Positions 34,211 to 42,637 of a stretch of 64,000 nucleotides of DNA are shown here, in pieces (position 1 is the first letter of the stretch; the number at the start of each line of letters is the position of its first letter). Location: contig NZ_CP029194.1 of the NCBI RefSeq assembly GCF_008642375.1, positions 6,317,001-6,381,000 of the forward strand, given 5' to 3'. The DNA comes from Streptomyces venezuelae. Lineage in GTDB: Bacteria > Actinomycetota > Actinomycetes > Streptomycetales > Streptomycetaceae. Both the position numbers and the translations under genes were made by a program. The notes under the pieces are model-generated. The model was not told the origin of the DNA and ran no database searches. It worked only from the letters and a program-made list of their open reading frames with translations.

Positions 34211-35943
34211 GCATCCACAACGAAACCCAGGGTGCCGCCGCAGCTGAGGACTCGTACGAGAACGAGCTGCCCGTACGGCGCAAGCAGCCCGGCAATGTCG
34301 TGGTCAAGTGGCTGACCACCACCGATCACAAGACGATCGGGACGATGTACCTGGTCACGTCGTTCGCGTTCTTCTGCATCGGCGGCCTCATGGCGCTCTT
34401 CATGCGCGCCGAGCTGGCCCGTCCGGGTACGCAGATCATGTCGAACGAGCAGTTCAACCAGGCGTTCACGATGCACGGCACGATCATGCTGCTGATGTTC
34501 GCGACGCCGCTGTTCGCCGGATTCGCGAACTGGATCATGCCGCTGCAGATCGGCGCGCCCGACGTGGCGTTCCCGCGGCTGAACATGTTCGCGTACTGGC
34601 TGTACCTCTTCGGCTCCATCATCGCGGTGGCCGGCTTCCTCACCCCGCAGGGTGCGGCCGACTTCGGCTGGTTCGCCTACTCCCCGCTGTCGGACGCCGT
34701 CCGCTCGCCGGGTGTCGGCGCCGACATGTGGATCATGGGTCTGGCCTTCTCCGGCTTCGGCACGATCCTCGGTTCGGTCAACTTCATCACCACGATCATC
34801 TGCATGCGCGCTCCGGGCATGACGATGTTCCGTATGCCGATCTTCACCTGGAACGTCCTGCTGACCGGTGTCCTGGTCCTGCTCGCGTTCCCGGTCCTCG
34901 CCGCCGCGCTGTTCGCCCTGGAGGCGGACCGCAAGTTCGGCTCGCACATCTTCGACGCGGCCAATGGCGGAGCGCTGCTCTGGCAGCACCTCTTCTGGTT
35001 CTTCGGACACCCAGAGGTGTACATCATCGCGCTGCCGTTCTTCGGCATCGTCTCCGAGATCATCCCGGTCTTCAGCCGCAAGCCGATGTTCGGCTACATC
35101 GGTCTGGTGGCCGCGACCATCGCGATCGCCGGCCTCTCCGTGACCGTGTGGGCGCACCACATGTACGTCACAGGCGGCGTGCTCCTACCGTTCTTCTCCT
35201 TCATGACGTTCCTCATCGCCGTACCGACAGGCGTGAAGTTCTTCAACTGGATCGGAACGATGTGGAAGGGCTCGTTGTCCTTCGAGACACCGATGCTCTG
35301 GACGATCGGCTTCCTGATCACCTTCACCTTCGGTGGTCTGACGGGTGTCATCCTGGCCTCGCCGCCGATGGACTTCCACGTCTCCGACTCGTACTTCGTC
35401 GTCGCGCACTTCCACTACGTCGTCTTCGGCACCGTGGTCTTCGCGATGTTCGCCGGCTTCCACTTCTGGTGGCCGAAGTTCACGGGCAAGATGCTGGACG
35501 AGCGGCTCGGCAAGATGACGTTCTGGACGCTGTTCATCGGCTTCCACGGCACCTTCCTGGTGCAGCACTGGCTCGGTGCCGAGGGCATGCCGCGTCGTTA
35601 CGCGGACTACCTCGACGCCGACGGCTTCACCGCGCTGAACACGATCTCGACGATCTCGTCCTTCCTGCTCGGTCTGTCGATCCTGCCGTTCATGTACAAC
35701 GTCTGGAAGACCGCCAAGTACGGCAAGAAGATCGAGGTCGACGACCCGTGGGGCTACGGCCGTTCGCTCGAGTGGGCGACCTCCTGCCCGCCGCCGCGGC
35801 ACAACTTCCTCACCCTGCCGCGGATCCGCTCCGAGTCCCCGGCCTTCGACCTGCACCACCCTGAGATCGCCGCTGTCGACCAGCTGGAGAACAAGGGGCA
35901 CGTGGCCGAGGCCCTCACGAGCGGCAAGGAGGCCGGCAAGTGA
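34207..35943 (+). CDS. ctaD: Cytochrome c oxidase subunit I
   Basis: 578 residues, twelve transmembrane helices, the catalytic aa3 subunit. Haem a and a3 ligands are visible in TMHGTIMLLMF and HFHYVVFG; CuB ligands include HPEVY (with the cross-linked Tyr) and VWAHHMY; the K-channel Lys and D-channel region NWIMPLQIGAPDVAFPR are present. It reduces O2 to water and pumps protons. GTG at 34207 overlaps the ctaC stop by four bases with GGAGAAG upstream. Confidence 0.98.
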   Translation: MSIHNETQGAAAAEDSYENELPVRRKQPGNVVVKWLTTTDHKTIGTMYLVTSFAFFCIGGLMALFMRAELARPGTQIMSNEQFNQAFTMHGTIMLLMFATPLFAGFANWIMPLQIGAPDVAFPRLNMFAYWLYLFGSIIAVAGFLTPQGAADFGWFAYSPLSDAVRSPGVGADMWIMGLAFSGFGTILGSVNFITTIICMRAPGMTMFRMPIFTWNVLLTGVLVLLAFPVLAAALFALEADRKFGSHIFDAANGGALLWQHLFWFFGHPEVYIIALPFFGIVSEIIPVFSRKPMFGYIGLVAATIAIAGLSVTVWAHHMYVTGGVLLPFFSFMTFLIAVPTGVKFFNWIGTMWKGSLSFETPMLWTIGFLITFTFGGLTGVILASPPMDFHVSDSYFVVAHFHYVVFGTVVFAMFAGFHFWWPKFTGKMLDERLGKMTFWTLFIGFHGTFLVQHWLGAEGMPRRYADYLDADGFTALNTISTISSFLLGLSILPFMYNVWKTAKYGKKIEVDDPWGYGRSLEWATSCPPPRHNFLTLPRIRSESPAFDLHHPEIAAVDQLENKGHVAEALTSGKEAGK

Positions 35944-36338
35944 AGATCCAAGGCAAGATGTTCATCTGGCTGAGCGTCTTCATCCTCGCCATGGCCGTCC
36001 TGTACGGCGTGTGGTCGAAGGAGCCGGTCGGCACCACGGCACTGTTCCTCGCGTTCGGCCTGTCCATCATGATCGGCTACTACCTGGCCTTCACGGCCAA
36101 GCGTGTCGACGCGATGGCGCAGGACAACAAGGAGGCCGACGTCGCGGACGAGGCCGGTGAGGTGGGCTTCTTCGCCCCGCACAGCTGGCAGCCGCTCTCG
36201 CTGGCCGTCGGTGGTGCGCTCGCCTTCCTCGCCGTCGCGATGGGCTGGTGGATCCTGTACTTCTCCGCCCCGCTGATCCTGGTCGGCCTCTTCGGCTGGG
36301 TCTTCGAGTTCTACCGCGGCGAGAACCAGAACCAGTAG
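35940..36338 (+). CDS. ctaF: Cytochrome c oxidase subunit IV
   Basis: 132 residues, four transmembrane helices in two pairs around an acidic cytosolic loop (DAMAQDNKEADVADEAGEVG). Matches the actinobacterial subunit IV that follows ctaD. GTG at 35940 overlaps the ctaD stop (GTGA). Last gene of the ctaCDF operon; a strong terminator follows. Confidence 0.95.
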   Translation: MKIQGKMFIWLSVFILAMAVLYGVWSKEPVGTTALFLAFGLSIMIGYYLAFTAKRVDAMAQDNKEADVADEAGEVGFFAPHSWQPLSLAVGGALAFLAVAMGWWILYFSAPLILVGLFGWVFEFYRGENQNQ

Positions 36339-36379
36339 CAGCAACGCACTAGCGGTACCCCGCTCCGCACGGAGCACCC

Positions 36380-36423
36380 CGAGGGGCCCGGACACTTCGT
36401 CACCGAAGTGTCCGGGCCCCTCG
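36380..36423 (+). terminator. Terminator of the ctaCDF operon
   Basis: Perfect 20-bp inverted repeat (36380-36399 and 36404-36423) with a TCAC loop and a short T tract, 42 bases past the ctaF stop. Confidence 0.92.
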
Positions 36424-36473
36424 TTTGCAGCACTCGGCGCGCTGGCGCGGAGGATTGTCCTTAGCGTGAAGTC

Positions 36474-37730
36474 ATGAACGACACGCCGCGCATTCGGACT
36501 GTTCTGAGCTGCACTCTTCTGGCCGTCACCGTCACCGCGACCGCCACGGCGTGCGCGGGCTCCGACGGCCATCCGCTGTCGGTGAAGCCCTACGACGCGG
36601 CGGACCAGCTCGCCATCAGCGCCGACAGCGGCGGTGCCAAGGTGAACCCGGAGAAGCCCCTGGAGATCTCGGCCAAGGGCGAGGACGGCCGTATCACCGA
36701 CGTCACCGCCACCGATGCCGCAGGACGCCATCTGGCGGGCGAACTCACCGCCGACGGGCAGCGCTGGCGCTCCACGGCCTCCCTGGCGGCCGGCACGCGC
36801 TACACGGTCCGGGTGGCCACCGAGGACGAGGACGGCGCCCCAGGGGCCCGTACGTACACGTTCGAGACGTCACCGGCCAAACGGGCCCTGACCGTCACCT
36901 TCGGGCCCGAGGCGGGCACGTACGGCGTCGGACAGCCCATCACCGCCGACCTGAGCCTCCCCGTGAAGGACAGGGCGGCCCGCGTGGTCGTCGAGCGGGC
37001 CCTCAAGGTCCGCTCCACCCCCGCCGTCGAGGGCTCCTGGTACTGGGTGGACGACAAGAAGCTGCACTTTCGCCCGAAGGAGTACTGGCCCACCGGCACC
37101 CGTGTGACGGCCACCGCCAACCTGGACGGCCTCAAGGTGGGGGACAAGCTCTACGGCGGCGCGTCCAAGCCGCTGAAGCTCTCCATCGGCGACCGGATCG
37201 AGGCGGTCGCGGACGCCGGGTCGCACTACATGACCGTCCGGCGCAACGGAGAAGTGATCAACACCATTCCGGTGACCACCGGCAAACCGGGCTTTTCCAC
37301 CCGAAACGGCATCAAGGTCGTGCTCGGCAAGGAGTACTACGTCCGGATGCGGGGCACCAGCATCGGCATCGCGGAAGGCAGTTCGGAGTCGTACGACCTG
37401 CCGGTCTACTACGCCACCCGGGTGACATGGAGCGGTGAATACGTCCACGCCGCGCCCTGGTCCGTCGGCTCGCAGGGCGTGGCGAACGTCAGCCACGGCT
37501 GTGTCGGCATGTCGACCGGGAACGCGGCCTGGTTCTACGAGACCGTGCGCCCCGGCGACATCGTCAAGACCGTCAACAGCTACGGCGACACGATGGACAC
37601 CTTCGGCAACGGCTTCGGCGACTGGAACCTGCCGTGGGACAAGTGGCGCAAGGGCAGCGCCCTGGTGGCGGAGTCCGGGGACCCGACAGCCACCGAGGAC
37701 GCCAAGGCCCGCCTGCGGCCCTCGATATAG
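36474..37730 (+). CDS. L,D-transpeptidase lipoprotein
   Basis: 418 residues. Lipobox ATAC at about residues 24-27, two Ig-like domains (about 40-125 and 135-240), then a YkuD catalytic domain with the SHGCVGMS motif carrying the nucleophilic Cys and upstream VHAAPWSVG. C-terminal extension WNLPWDKWRKG is typical of the actinobacterial LdtMt2 type. Makes 3-3 cross-links in peptidoglycan outside the membrane. No ribosome binding site near ATG 36474; TAGCGT at 36462-36467 is placed so that transcription would begin at the ATG, so a leaderless message is likely. Lies between the cta and cta/qcr operons, a position I recall as conserved. Confidence 0.94.
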   Translation: MNDTPRIRTVLSCTLLAVTVTATATACAGSDGHPLSVKPYDAADQLAISADSGGAKVNPEKPLEISAKGEDGRITDVTATDAAGRHLAGELTADGQRWRSTASLAAGTRYTVRVATEDEDGAPGARTYTFETSPAKRALTVTFGPEAGTYGVGQPITADLSLPVKDRAARVVVERALKVRSTPAVEGSWYWVDDKKLHFRPKEYWPTGTRVTATANLDGLKVGDKLYGGASKPLKLSIGDRIEAVADAGSHYMTVRRNGEVINTIPVTTGKPGFSTRNGIKVVLGKEYYVRMRGTSIGIAEGSSESYDLPVYYATRVTWSGEYVHAAPWSVGSQGVANVSHGCVGMSTGNAAWFYETVRPGDIVKTVNSYGDTMDTFGNGFGDWNLPWDKWRKGSALVAESGDPTATEDAKARLRPSI

Positions 37731-38132
37731 CTACGCGTCGAGCGACAGGCGGGAACGCAGCAGGGACGCCAGGGACGCCGCGAACTCCACCGGTTCCACC
37801 GGAAGGGTGATCGCGGCGTCCGCGCGGCTCCAGGTGGCCAGCCAGGCGTCCTGGGGGCGCCCGATGAGCAGCAGCACCGGCGGGCAGCGGAAGATCTCGT
37901 CCTTGATCTGCCGGCAGACGCCCATGCCGCCGGCCGGCACCGCCTCGCCGTCCAGGACGCACACGTCGACTCCGCCCTCGTCCAGGCGCTTCAGCACCGC
38001 GGGCAGCGTCGCGCACTCCACGAACTCGACCGGGGGGACGTCGGCCGCGGGCCTGCGCCCGGCGGCGAGGCGCACCTGTGCGCGGGTGTTCGCGTCGTCG
38101 CTGTAGACCAGGACCGTGGCACTCGACTGCAT
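37731..38132 (-). CDS. Small receiver-like protein (degenerate response regulator)
   Basis: 133 residues, one CheY-like alpha/beta fold with no output domain: SATVLVYSDDANTRAQ, VDVCVLDGEAVPAGGMG, PVLLLIGRPQDAWLA. An Asp occupies the phospho-acceptor strand (VLDGE), but the second acidic pair is a shifted SDD and the conserved switch Thr/Ser and Lys are not evident (ADAAITLPVEP), so phosphorylation is doubtful. ATG at 38132 has GGAGGAACG directly upstream. Its stop abuts the stop of the convergent transpeptidase with no base between. Function unknown; neighbours hint at a link to respiration or cell wall. Confidence 0.8.
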   Translation of the reverse strand: MQSSATVLVYSDDANTRAQVRLAAGRRPAADVPPVEFVECATLPAVLKRLDEGGVDVCVLDGEAVPAGGMGVCRQIKDEIFRCPPVLLLIGRPQDAWLATWSRADAAITLPVEPVEFAASLASLLRSRLSLDA

Positions 38133-38312
38133 CGTTCCTCCGTGGGGAAGTCCGTGGGAAGGTCGTCGATCGATGCGCGGGATGCTACTCCGGTCCACAC
38201 CCCGTCAACACCCGTTCAGCACCTGTTCGAAGGGCCTTCCGATGGGCCGTTCGGGCTGGACACGCCCCCCTGACACTCCGAACGGCACCCCCCGGAGTGA
38301 GGGCGGGATAAG

Positions 38313-38333
38313 CGACCGACATAATGTCGGTCG
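38313..38333. promoter_or_regulatory. Perfect 21-bp palindrome over the ctaE start
   Basis: CGACCGACAT (38313-38322), central A, ATGTCGGTCG (38324-38333): a perfect inverted repeat covering the annotated ATG of ctaE. TAATGT at 38322-38327 could serve as a -10 for a leaderless message starting at the GTG at 38333. A CACTCCG/CGGAGTG hairpin lies just upstream (38274-38299). Confidence 0.6.
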
Positions 38334-38944
38334 TGGCGACAGTAACGACAGTAGAAACAGGGCACGCGCACCCGTCGGTCAATCGACCGAACCTCACCAG
38401 CGTCGGAACCATCATCTGGTTGAGCTCCGAGCTGATGTTCTTCGCGGCCCTCTTCGCGATGTACTTCACCCTGCGATCGGTGACCGGTCCCGACTATTGG
38501 AAGGCTCAGGCGGAACACCTGGCCTTCCCGTTCTCGGCGACCAACACCACGATCCTGGTGCTCTCCTCCCTCACCTGCCAGCTCGGCGTTTTCGCCGCCG
38601 AGCGGGGCGACGTGAAGAAGCTCAGGACGTGGTTCATCATCACGTTCGTGATGGGTGCGATCTTCATCGGCGGCCAGGTCTTCGAGTACACCGAGCTGGT
38701 CAAGGACGCGGGCATGTCGCTCTCGTCCGGCCCCTACGGCTCCGTGTTCTACCTGACCACCGGCTTCCACGGCCTGCACGTGACGGGCGGTCTCATCGCC
38801 TTCCTGCTGGTCCTCGGCCGGACGTACGCCGCCAAGAGGTTCACCCACGAGCAGGCAACCGCCGCCATCGTCGTGTCCTACTACTGGCACTTCGTCGATG
38901 TCGTCTGGATCGGCCTCTTCGCCACGATCTACATGATCAAGTAA
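38324..38944 (+). CDS. ctaE: Cytochrome c oxidase subunit III
   Basis: 206 residues, five transmembrane helices as in the short bacterial form: WLSSELMFFAALFAMYF, the conserved FHGLHVTGG and YYWHFVDVVW. Stabilises the oxidase core. The ATG at 38324 has no ribosome binding site and lies inside a perfect palindrome; GTG at 38333, three codons on, is an alternative that suits a leaderless transcript. It heads the ctaE-qcrC-qcrA-qcrB group. Confidence 0.97.
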   Translation: MSVVATVTTVETGHAHPSVNRPNLTSVGTIIWLSSELMFFAALFAMYFTLRSVTGPDYWKAQAEHLAFPFSATNTTILVLSSLTCQLGVFAAERGDVKKLRTWFIITFVMGAIFIGGQVFEYTELVKDAGMSLSSGPYGSVFYLTTGFHGLHVTGGLIAFLLVLGRTYAAKRFTHEQATAAIVVSYYWHFVDVVWIGLFATIYMIK

Positions 38945-38970
38945 TCGGTCACCGCCTCATGGCGGACCGA
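38945..38970 (+). promoter_or_regulatory. Hairpin between ctaE and qcrC
   Basis: TCGGT and CCGCC pair with GGCGG and ACCGA around a TCAT loop with a two-base bulge, directly after the ctaE stop codon. It could attenuate or stabilise the message between the oxidase and bc1 genes; weak for a full terminator. Confidence 0.4.
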
Positions 38971-39018
38971 GACATCCAGCAAGCATCGACGCAGAAGATC
39001 CTGACACCGGGGTAATCC

Positions 39019-39828
39019 GTGAAAAAGCTCTCCGCACGACGACGCCATCCGCTGGCGGCGGTCGTCGTCCTCCTACTCGCGCTGGCGGCCACTGGGGGGC
39101 TGTACGCCGCGTTCGCGCCCGCGGGCACGGCGAAGGCCGATGAAACCGCCCAGTCCCTCGCGATCGAGGAGGGCAAGAAGCTCTACTCCGTCGGCTGCGC
39201 CAGCTGCCACGGAACCGGCGGTCAGGGCACCTCTGACGGCCCGTCCCTGGTCGGCGTCGGTTCGGCCGCCGTCGACTTCCAGGTCGCCACGGGCCGCATG
39301 CCGGCCCAGCAGCCGGGCGCCCAGGTCCCGAAGAAGAAGAACATCTACTCGCAGGCCGAGATCGATCAGCTTGCGGCGTACGTGGCCTCCCTCGGTGCCG
39401 GTGCGATCACGCCGACCGAGAGCCAGTACAACCCTGCAGGGGCCGACATCGCCAAGGGTGGCGAGCTGTTCCGCAGTAACTGTGCCCAGTGCCACAACTT
39501 CACCGGTGAGGGCGGCGCGCTGAGCAACGGCAAGTACGCCCCCAGCCTCGAAGGCGTGAGCCCGAAGCACCTCTACGAGGCCATGCAGACCGGCCCGCAG
39601 AACATGCCCTCCTTCCCGGACACGACCATGCCGGAGCAGGAGAAGAGGGACATCATCGCGTACGTCCAGGCCGTCAACGGCGAGAAGGCCGATAACCCGG
39701 GCGGTCTCTCGCTCGGTGGCCTCGGCCCCGTCTCCGAGGGCCTGTTCGCCTGGGTCTTCGGTCTGGGTGCGCTGATCGCAGTTGCCGTCTGGGTCGCGGC
39801 CCACACCGCTAAGGCCAAGAAGTCATGA
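39019..39828 (+). CDS. qcrC: Di-haem cytochrome c subunit of the bcc complex
   Basis: 269 residues. N-terminal signal/anchor helix, two cytochrome c domains with CASCH and CAQCH haem-binding motifs (about residues 65 and 156), distal Met in MPSFP, and a C-terminal transmembrane helix. This two-haem form replaces soluble cytochrome c and passes electrons straight to CtaC. GTG at 39019 after GGGG. Its stop overlaps qcrA (ATGA). Confidence 0.97.
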   Translation: MKKLSARRRHPLAAVVVLLLALAATGGLYAAFAPAGTAKADETAQSLAIEEGKKLYSVGCASCHGTGGQGTSDGPSLVGVGSAAVDFQVATGRMPAQQPGAQVPKKKNIYSQAEIDQLAAYVASLGAGAITPTESQYNPAGADIAKGGELFRSNCAQCHNFTGEGGALSNGKYAPSLEGVSPKHLYEAMQTGPQNMPSFPDTTMPEQEKRDIIAYVQAVNGEKADNPGGLSLGGLGPVSEGLFAWVFGLGALIAVAVWVAAHTAKAKKS

Positions 39829-40877
39829 GTAGCCAAGAGATTCCAGAAGAGAACCTGCCGGCAGGGCAGGACACCGCGCACGGCGCGGTGATGGTCGCCG
39901 ACGACCCGTTCGCCGACCCGGGCCTTCCGCCCCACAAGCCGCGTATCCAGGACATCGACGAGCGGGCCGCCCGCCGGTCCGAGCGTGCGGTCGCCTTCAT
40001 GTTCGTGCTGTCGATGCTGGCCACTGTCGGCTTCATCGCCTCGTACGTGATCTTCCCGGTCGACAAGATCGTGTACATCTGGCCCTTCGGCCGGGTGTCC
40101 GCGCTCAACTTCGCCCTCGGCTGGACCCTCGGCCTCGCCCTCTTCTTCATCGGCGCGGGGGCGGTCCACTGGGCCCGCACCCTGATGTCCGACGTCGAGG
40201 TCGCCGACGAGCGTCACCCGATCGCGGCGTCGCCCGAGGTCAAGGCGCAGGTCATGGCGGACTTCGCGGCCGGTGCCGCCGAGTCCGGCTTCGGCCGCCG
40301 CAAGCTCATCCGCAACACGATGTTCGGTGCGCTCGCGCTCGTCCCGCTCTCCGGCGTGATGCTCCTGCGTGACATGGGTCCGCTGCCCGAGAAGAAGCTC
40401 CGGACCACCAAGTGGGCCCGCGGCAAGCAGCTGATCAACATGAACACGCACGAGCCGCTGCGTCCCGAGGACGTCGCGGTCGGTTCGCTGACCTTCGCGA
40501 TGCCCGAGGGCATGACGGAGCACGACCACGACTTCCAGGTCGAGATCGCCAAGGCCGCCCTGATGATCGTCCGGATCCAGCCGGAGGACATCAAGGACAA
40601 GCGCGAGCTCGAGTGGTCGCACGAGGGCGTCGTCGCCTTCTCGAAGATCTGCACCCACGTGGGTTGCCCGATCTCCCTGTACGAGCAGCAGACGCATCAC
40701 GTGCTCTGCCCGTGCCACCAGTCCACCTTCGACCTCTCCGACGGCGCCCGCGTCATCTTCGGCCCGGCCGGTCACGCCCTCCCGCAGCTGCGGATCGGCG
40801 TGAACGACAAGGGCTTCCTGGAGGCGCTCGGCGACTTCGACGAGCCCGTCGGTCCTGCCTTCTGGGAGCGCGGATGA
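39825..40877 (+). CDS. qcrA: Rieske iron-sulfur subunit of the bcc complex
   Basis: 350 residues. An acidic N-terminal cytosolic region, three transmembrane helices (the actinobacterial form has three rather than one), and a C-terminal Rieske domain with CTHVGC and CPCHQS supplying two Cys and two His to the [2Fe-2S] cluster. ATG at 39825 overlaps the qcrC stop; the stop overlaps qcrB. Part of the quinol oxidising Q-cycle. Confidence 0.97.
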   Translation: MSSQEIPEENLPAGQDTAHGAVMVADDPFADPGLPPHKPRIQDIDERAARRSERAVAFMFVLSMLATVGFIASYVIFPVDKIVYIWPFGRVSALNFALGWTLGLALFFIGAGAVHWARTLMSDVEVADERHPIAASPEVKAQVMADFAAGAAESGFGRRKLIRNTMFGALALVPLSGVMLLRDMGPLPEKKLRTTKWARGKQLINMNTHEPLRPEDVAVGSLTFAMPEGMTEHDHDFQVEIAKAALMIVRIQPEDIKDKRELEWSHEGVVAFSKICTHVGCPISLYEQQTHHVLCPCHQSTFDLSDGARVIFGPAGHALPQLRIGVNDKGFLEALGDFDEPVGPAFWERG

Positions 40878-42499
40878 GCACCGTGACCGATACGACGAAG
40901 AAGGCGCCCGCCGGTGAGCGGGTCGCCGACTGGGCCGACGGTCGCCTGGGGATCTACACGCTGGCCAAGGCCAACATGCGGAAGATCTTCCCGGACCACT
41001 GGTCCTTCATGCTGGGCGAGATCTGCCTCTACAGCTTCCTCATCATCATCCTGACGGGCGTCTATCTGACGATGTTCTTCCACCCGTCGATGAACGAGGT
41101 GGAGTACGTCGGACCGTACGTCCCGCTCCAGGGACAGCTGATGTCCGAGGCGTTCAACTCGACCATGCACATCTCCTTCGAGGTGCGCGGTGGTCTGCTG
41201 ATCCGGCAGATCCACCACTGGGCGGCGCTGATCTTCCTCGCCGGCATGTTCGTGCACATGATGCGCGTGTTCTTCACCGGTGCGTTCCGCAAGCCGCGTG
41301 AGATCAACTGGCTGTTCGGCTTCCTGCTGTTCTTCCTGGGCATGTTCACCGGCTTCACCGGTTACTCGCTCCCGGACGACCTGCTCTCCGGCACCGGTGT
41401 CCGCTTCATGCAGGGCGCGATCCTGTCGGTGCCGATCGTCGGCACCTACCTCTCGATGTTCCTGTTCGGCGGGGAGTTCCCCGGCGGCGACTTCGTGGCC
41501 CGGTTCTACTCGGCGCACGTGCTCCTGCTGCCCGGCATCATGCTGGGCCTGGTGGTCGCGCACCTCATCCTGGTGGTCGTCCACAAGCACACGCACTACG
41601 AGGGCCCCGGCCGCACGAACAAGAACGTCGTCGGCATGCCGCTGCTGCCCGTGTACATGGCGAAGGCCGGAGGCTTCTTCTTCCTGGTCTTCGGTGTCAT
41701 CGCGGTCATCTCGGCGGTCGCCTCGATCAACCCGATCTGGGCCCTCGGCCCGTACCGCCCGGACCAGGTGTCCACCGGCGCCCAGCCCGACTGGTACATG
41801 GGCTTCGCCGAAGGCCTGATCCGTGTCATGCCGGGCTGGGAGATCAACCTCTGGGGCCACACGCTCGTCCTGGGCGTGATGATCCCGCTGGCGATCTTCC
41901 CGGCGGTGCTCGGCGCGATCGCGGTGTACCCGTTCATCGAGTCCTGGATCACCGGCGACAAGCGCGAGCACCACATCGCGCAGCGCCCGCGCAACGCTCC
42001 GACGCGCACCGGCTTCGGTGTCGCCTGGATCACCGCGTACATGATCATGCTCGTGGGTGGTGGAAACGACCTCTGGGCGACCCACTTCCACCTGTCGATC
42101 AACTCGATCACCTGGTTCGTGCGGATCTTCTTCTTCGTCGGCCCGGTCATCGCGTTCATCGTCACCAAGCGGATCTGCCTCGGCCTCCAGCGCCGGGACA
42201 AGGACAAGGTGCTGCACGGCCGCGAGTCGGGCATCATCAAGCGCCTGCCGCACGGTGAGTTCGTCGAGGTCCACGAGCCGCTCAGCCAGGGCGAGCTGCA
42301 CCGCCTCACGGCGCACGAGCAGTACGAGCCCGCGGAGCTTCCGCCGGCCGTCGACGAGAACGGCGTGGAGCGCAAGATCGGCGCCATGGAGAAGCTCCGG
42401 GTCAAGCTCAACAAGGGCTACTACGGCGCCGACAACCAGGTCGCCAAGCCCACCTCGGAGGAGTACAAGGAGATCCAGAGCGGCCACGGCCACCACTGA
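40874..42499 (+). CDS. qcrB: Cytochrome b subunit of the bcc complex
   Basis: 541 residues. Haem-ligand histidines appear in RQIHHWAALIFLAGMFVHMM and SAHVLLLPG/VVAHLILV; the quinol-site motif here reads PDWYMG in place of PEWY, as is common in actinobacteria. Eight or nine helices and a long cytosolic C-terminal tail ending GHGHH. ATG at 40874 overlaps the qcrA stop. Last gene of the operon, with a strong terminator 37 bases on. Confidence 0.97.
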   Translation: MSTVTDTTKKAPAGERVADWADGRLGIYTLAKANMRKIFPDHWSFMLGEICLYSFLIIILTGVYLTMFFHPSMNEVEYVGPYVPLQGQLMSEAFNSTMHISFEVRGGLLIRQIHHWAALIFLAGMFVHMMRVFFTGAFRKPREINWLFGFLLFFLGMFTGFTGYSLPDDLLSGTGVRFMQGAILSVPIVGTYLSMFLFGGEFPGGDFVARFYSAHVLLLPGIMLGLVVAHLILVVVHKHTHYEGPGRTNKNVVGMPLLPVYMAKAGGFFFLVFGVIAVISAVASINPIWALGPYRPDQVSTGAQPDWYMGFAEGLIRVMPGWEINLWGHTLVLGVMIPLAIFPAVLGAIAVYPFIESWITGDKREHHIAQRPRNAPTRTGFGVAWITAYMIMLVGGGNDLWATHFHLSINSITWFVRIFFFVGPVIAFIVTKRICLGLQRRDKDKVLHGRESGIIKRLPHGEFVEVHEPLSQGELHRLTAHEQYEPAELPPAVDENGVERKIGAMEKLRVKLNKGYYGADNQVAKPTSEEYKEIQSGHGHH

Positions 42500-42535
42500 T
42501 CACCTGACCTCCCACTGAAGCAGGTCGCCACGGTG

Positions 42536-42568
42536 AGAGCCCCGTCCATTCGATGGACGGGGCTCTTC
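42536..42568 (+). terminator. Terminator of the qcr operon
   Basis: Perfect 14-bp inverted repeat (42536-42549 and 42553-42566) with a TCG loop, followed by TT. Confidence 0.9.
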
Positions 42569-42637
42569 GCCGTCCCCGGGGGTCGATAGGGTGAGTGTCG
42601 TTACCTGTTACGCACGCAACAGACCTGAGGAGCGGCC

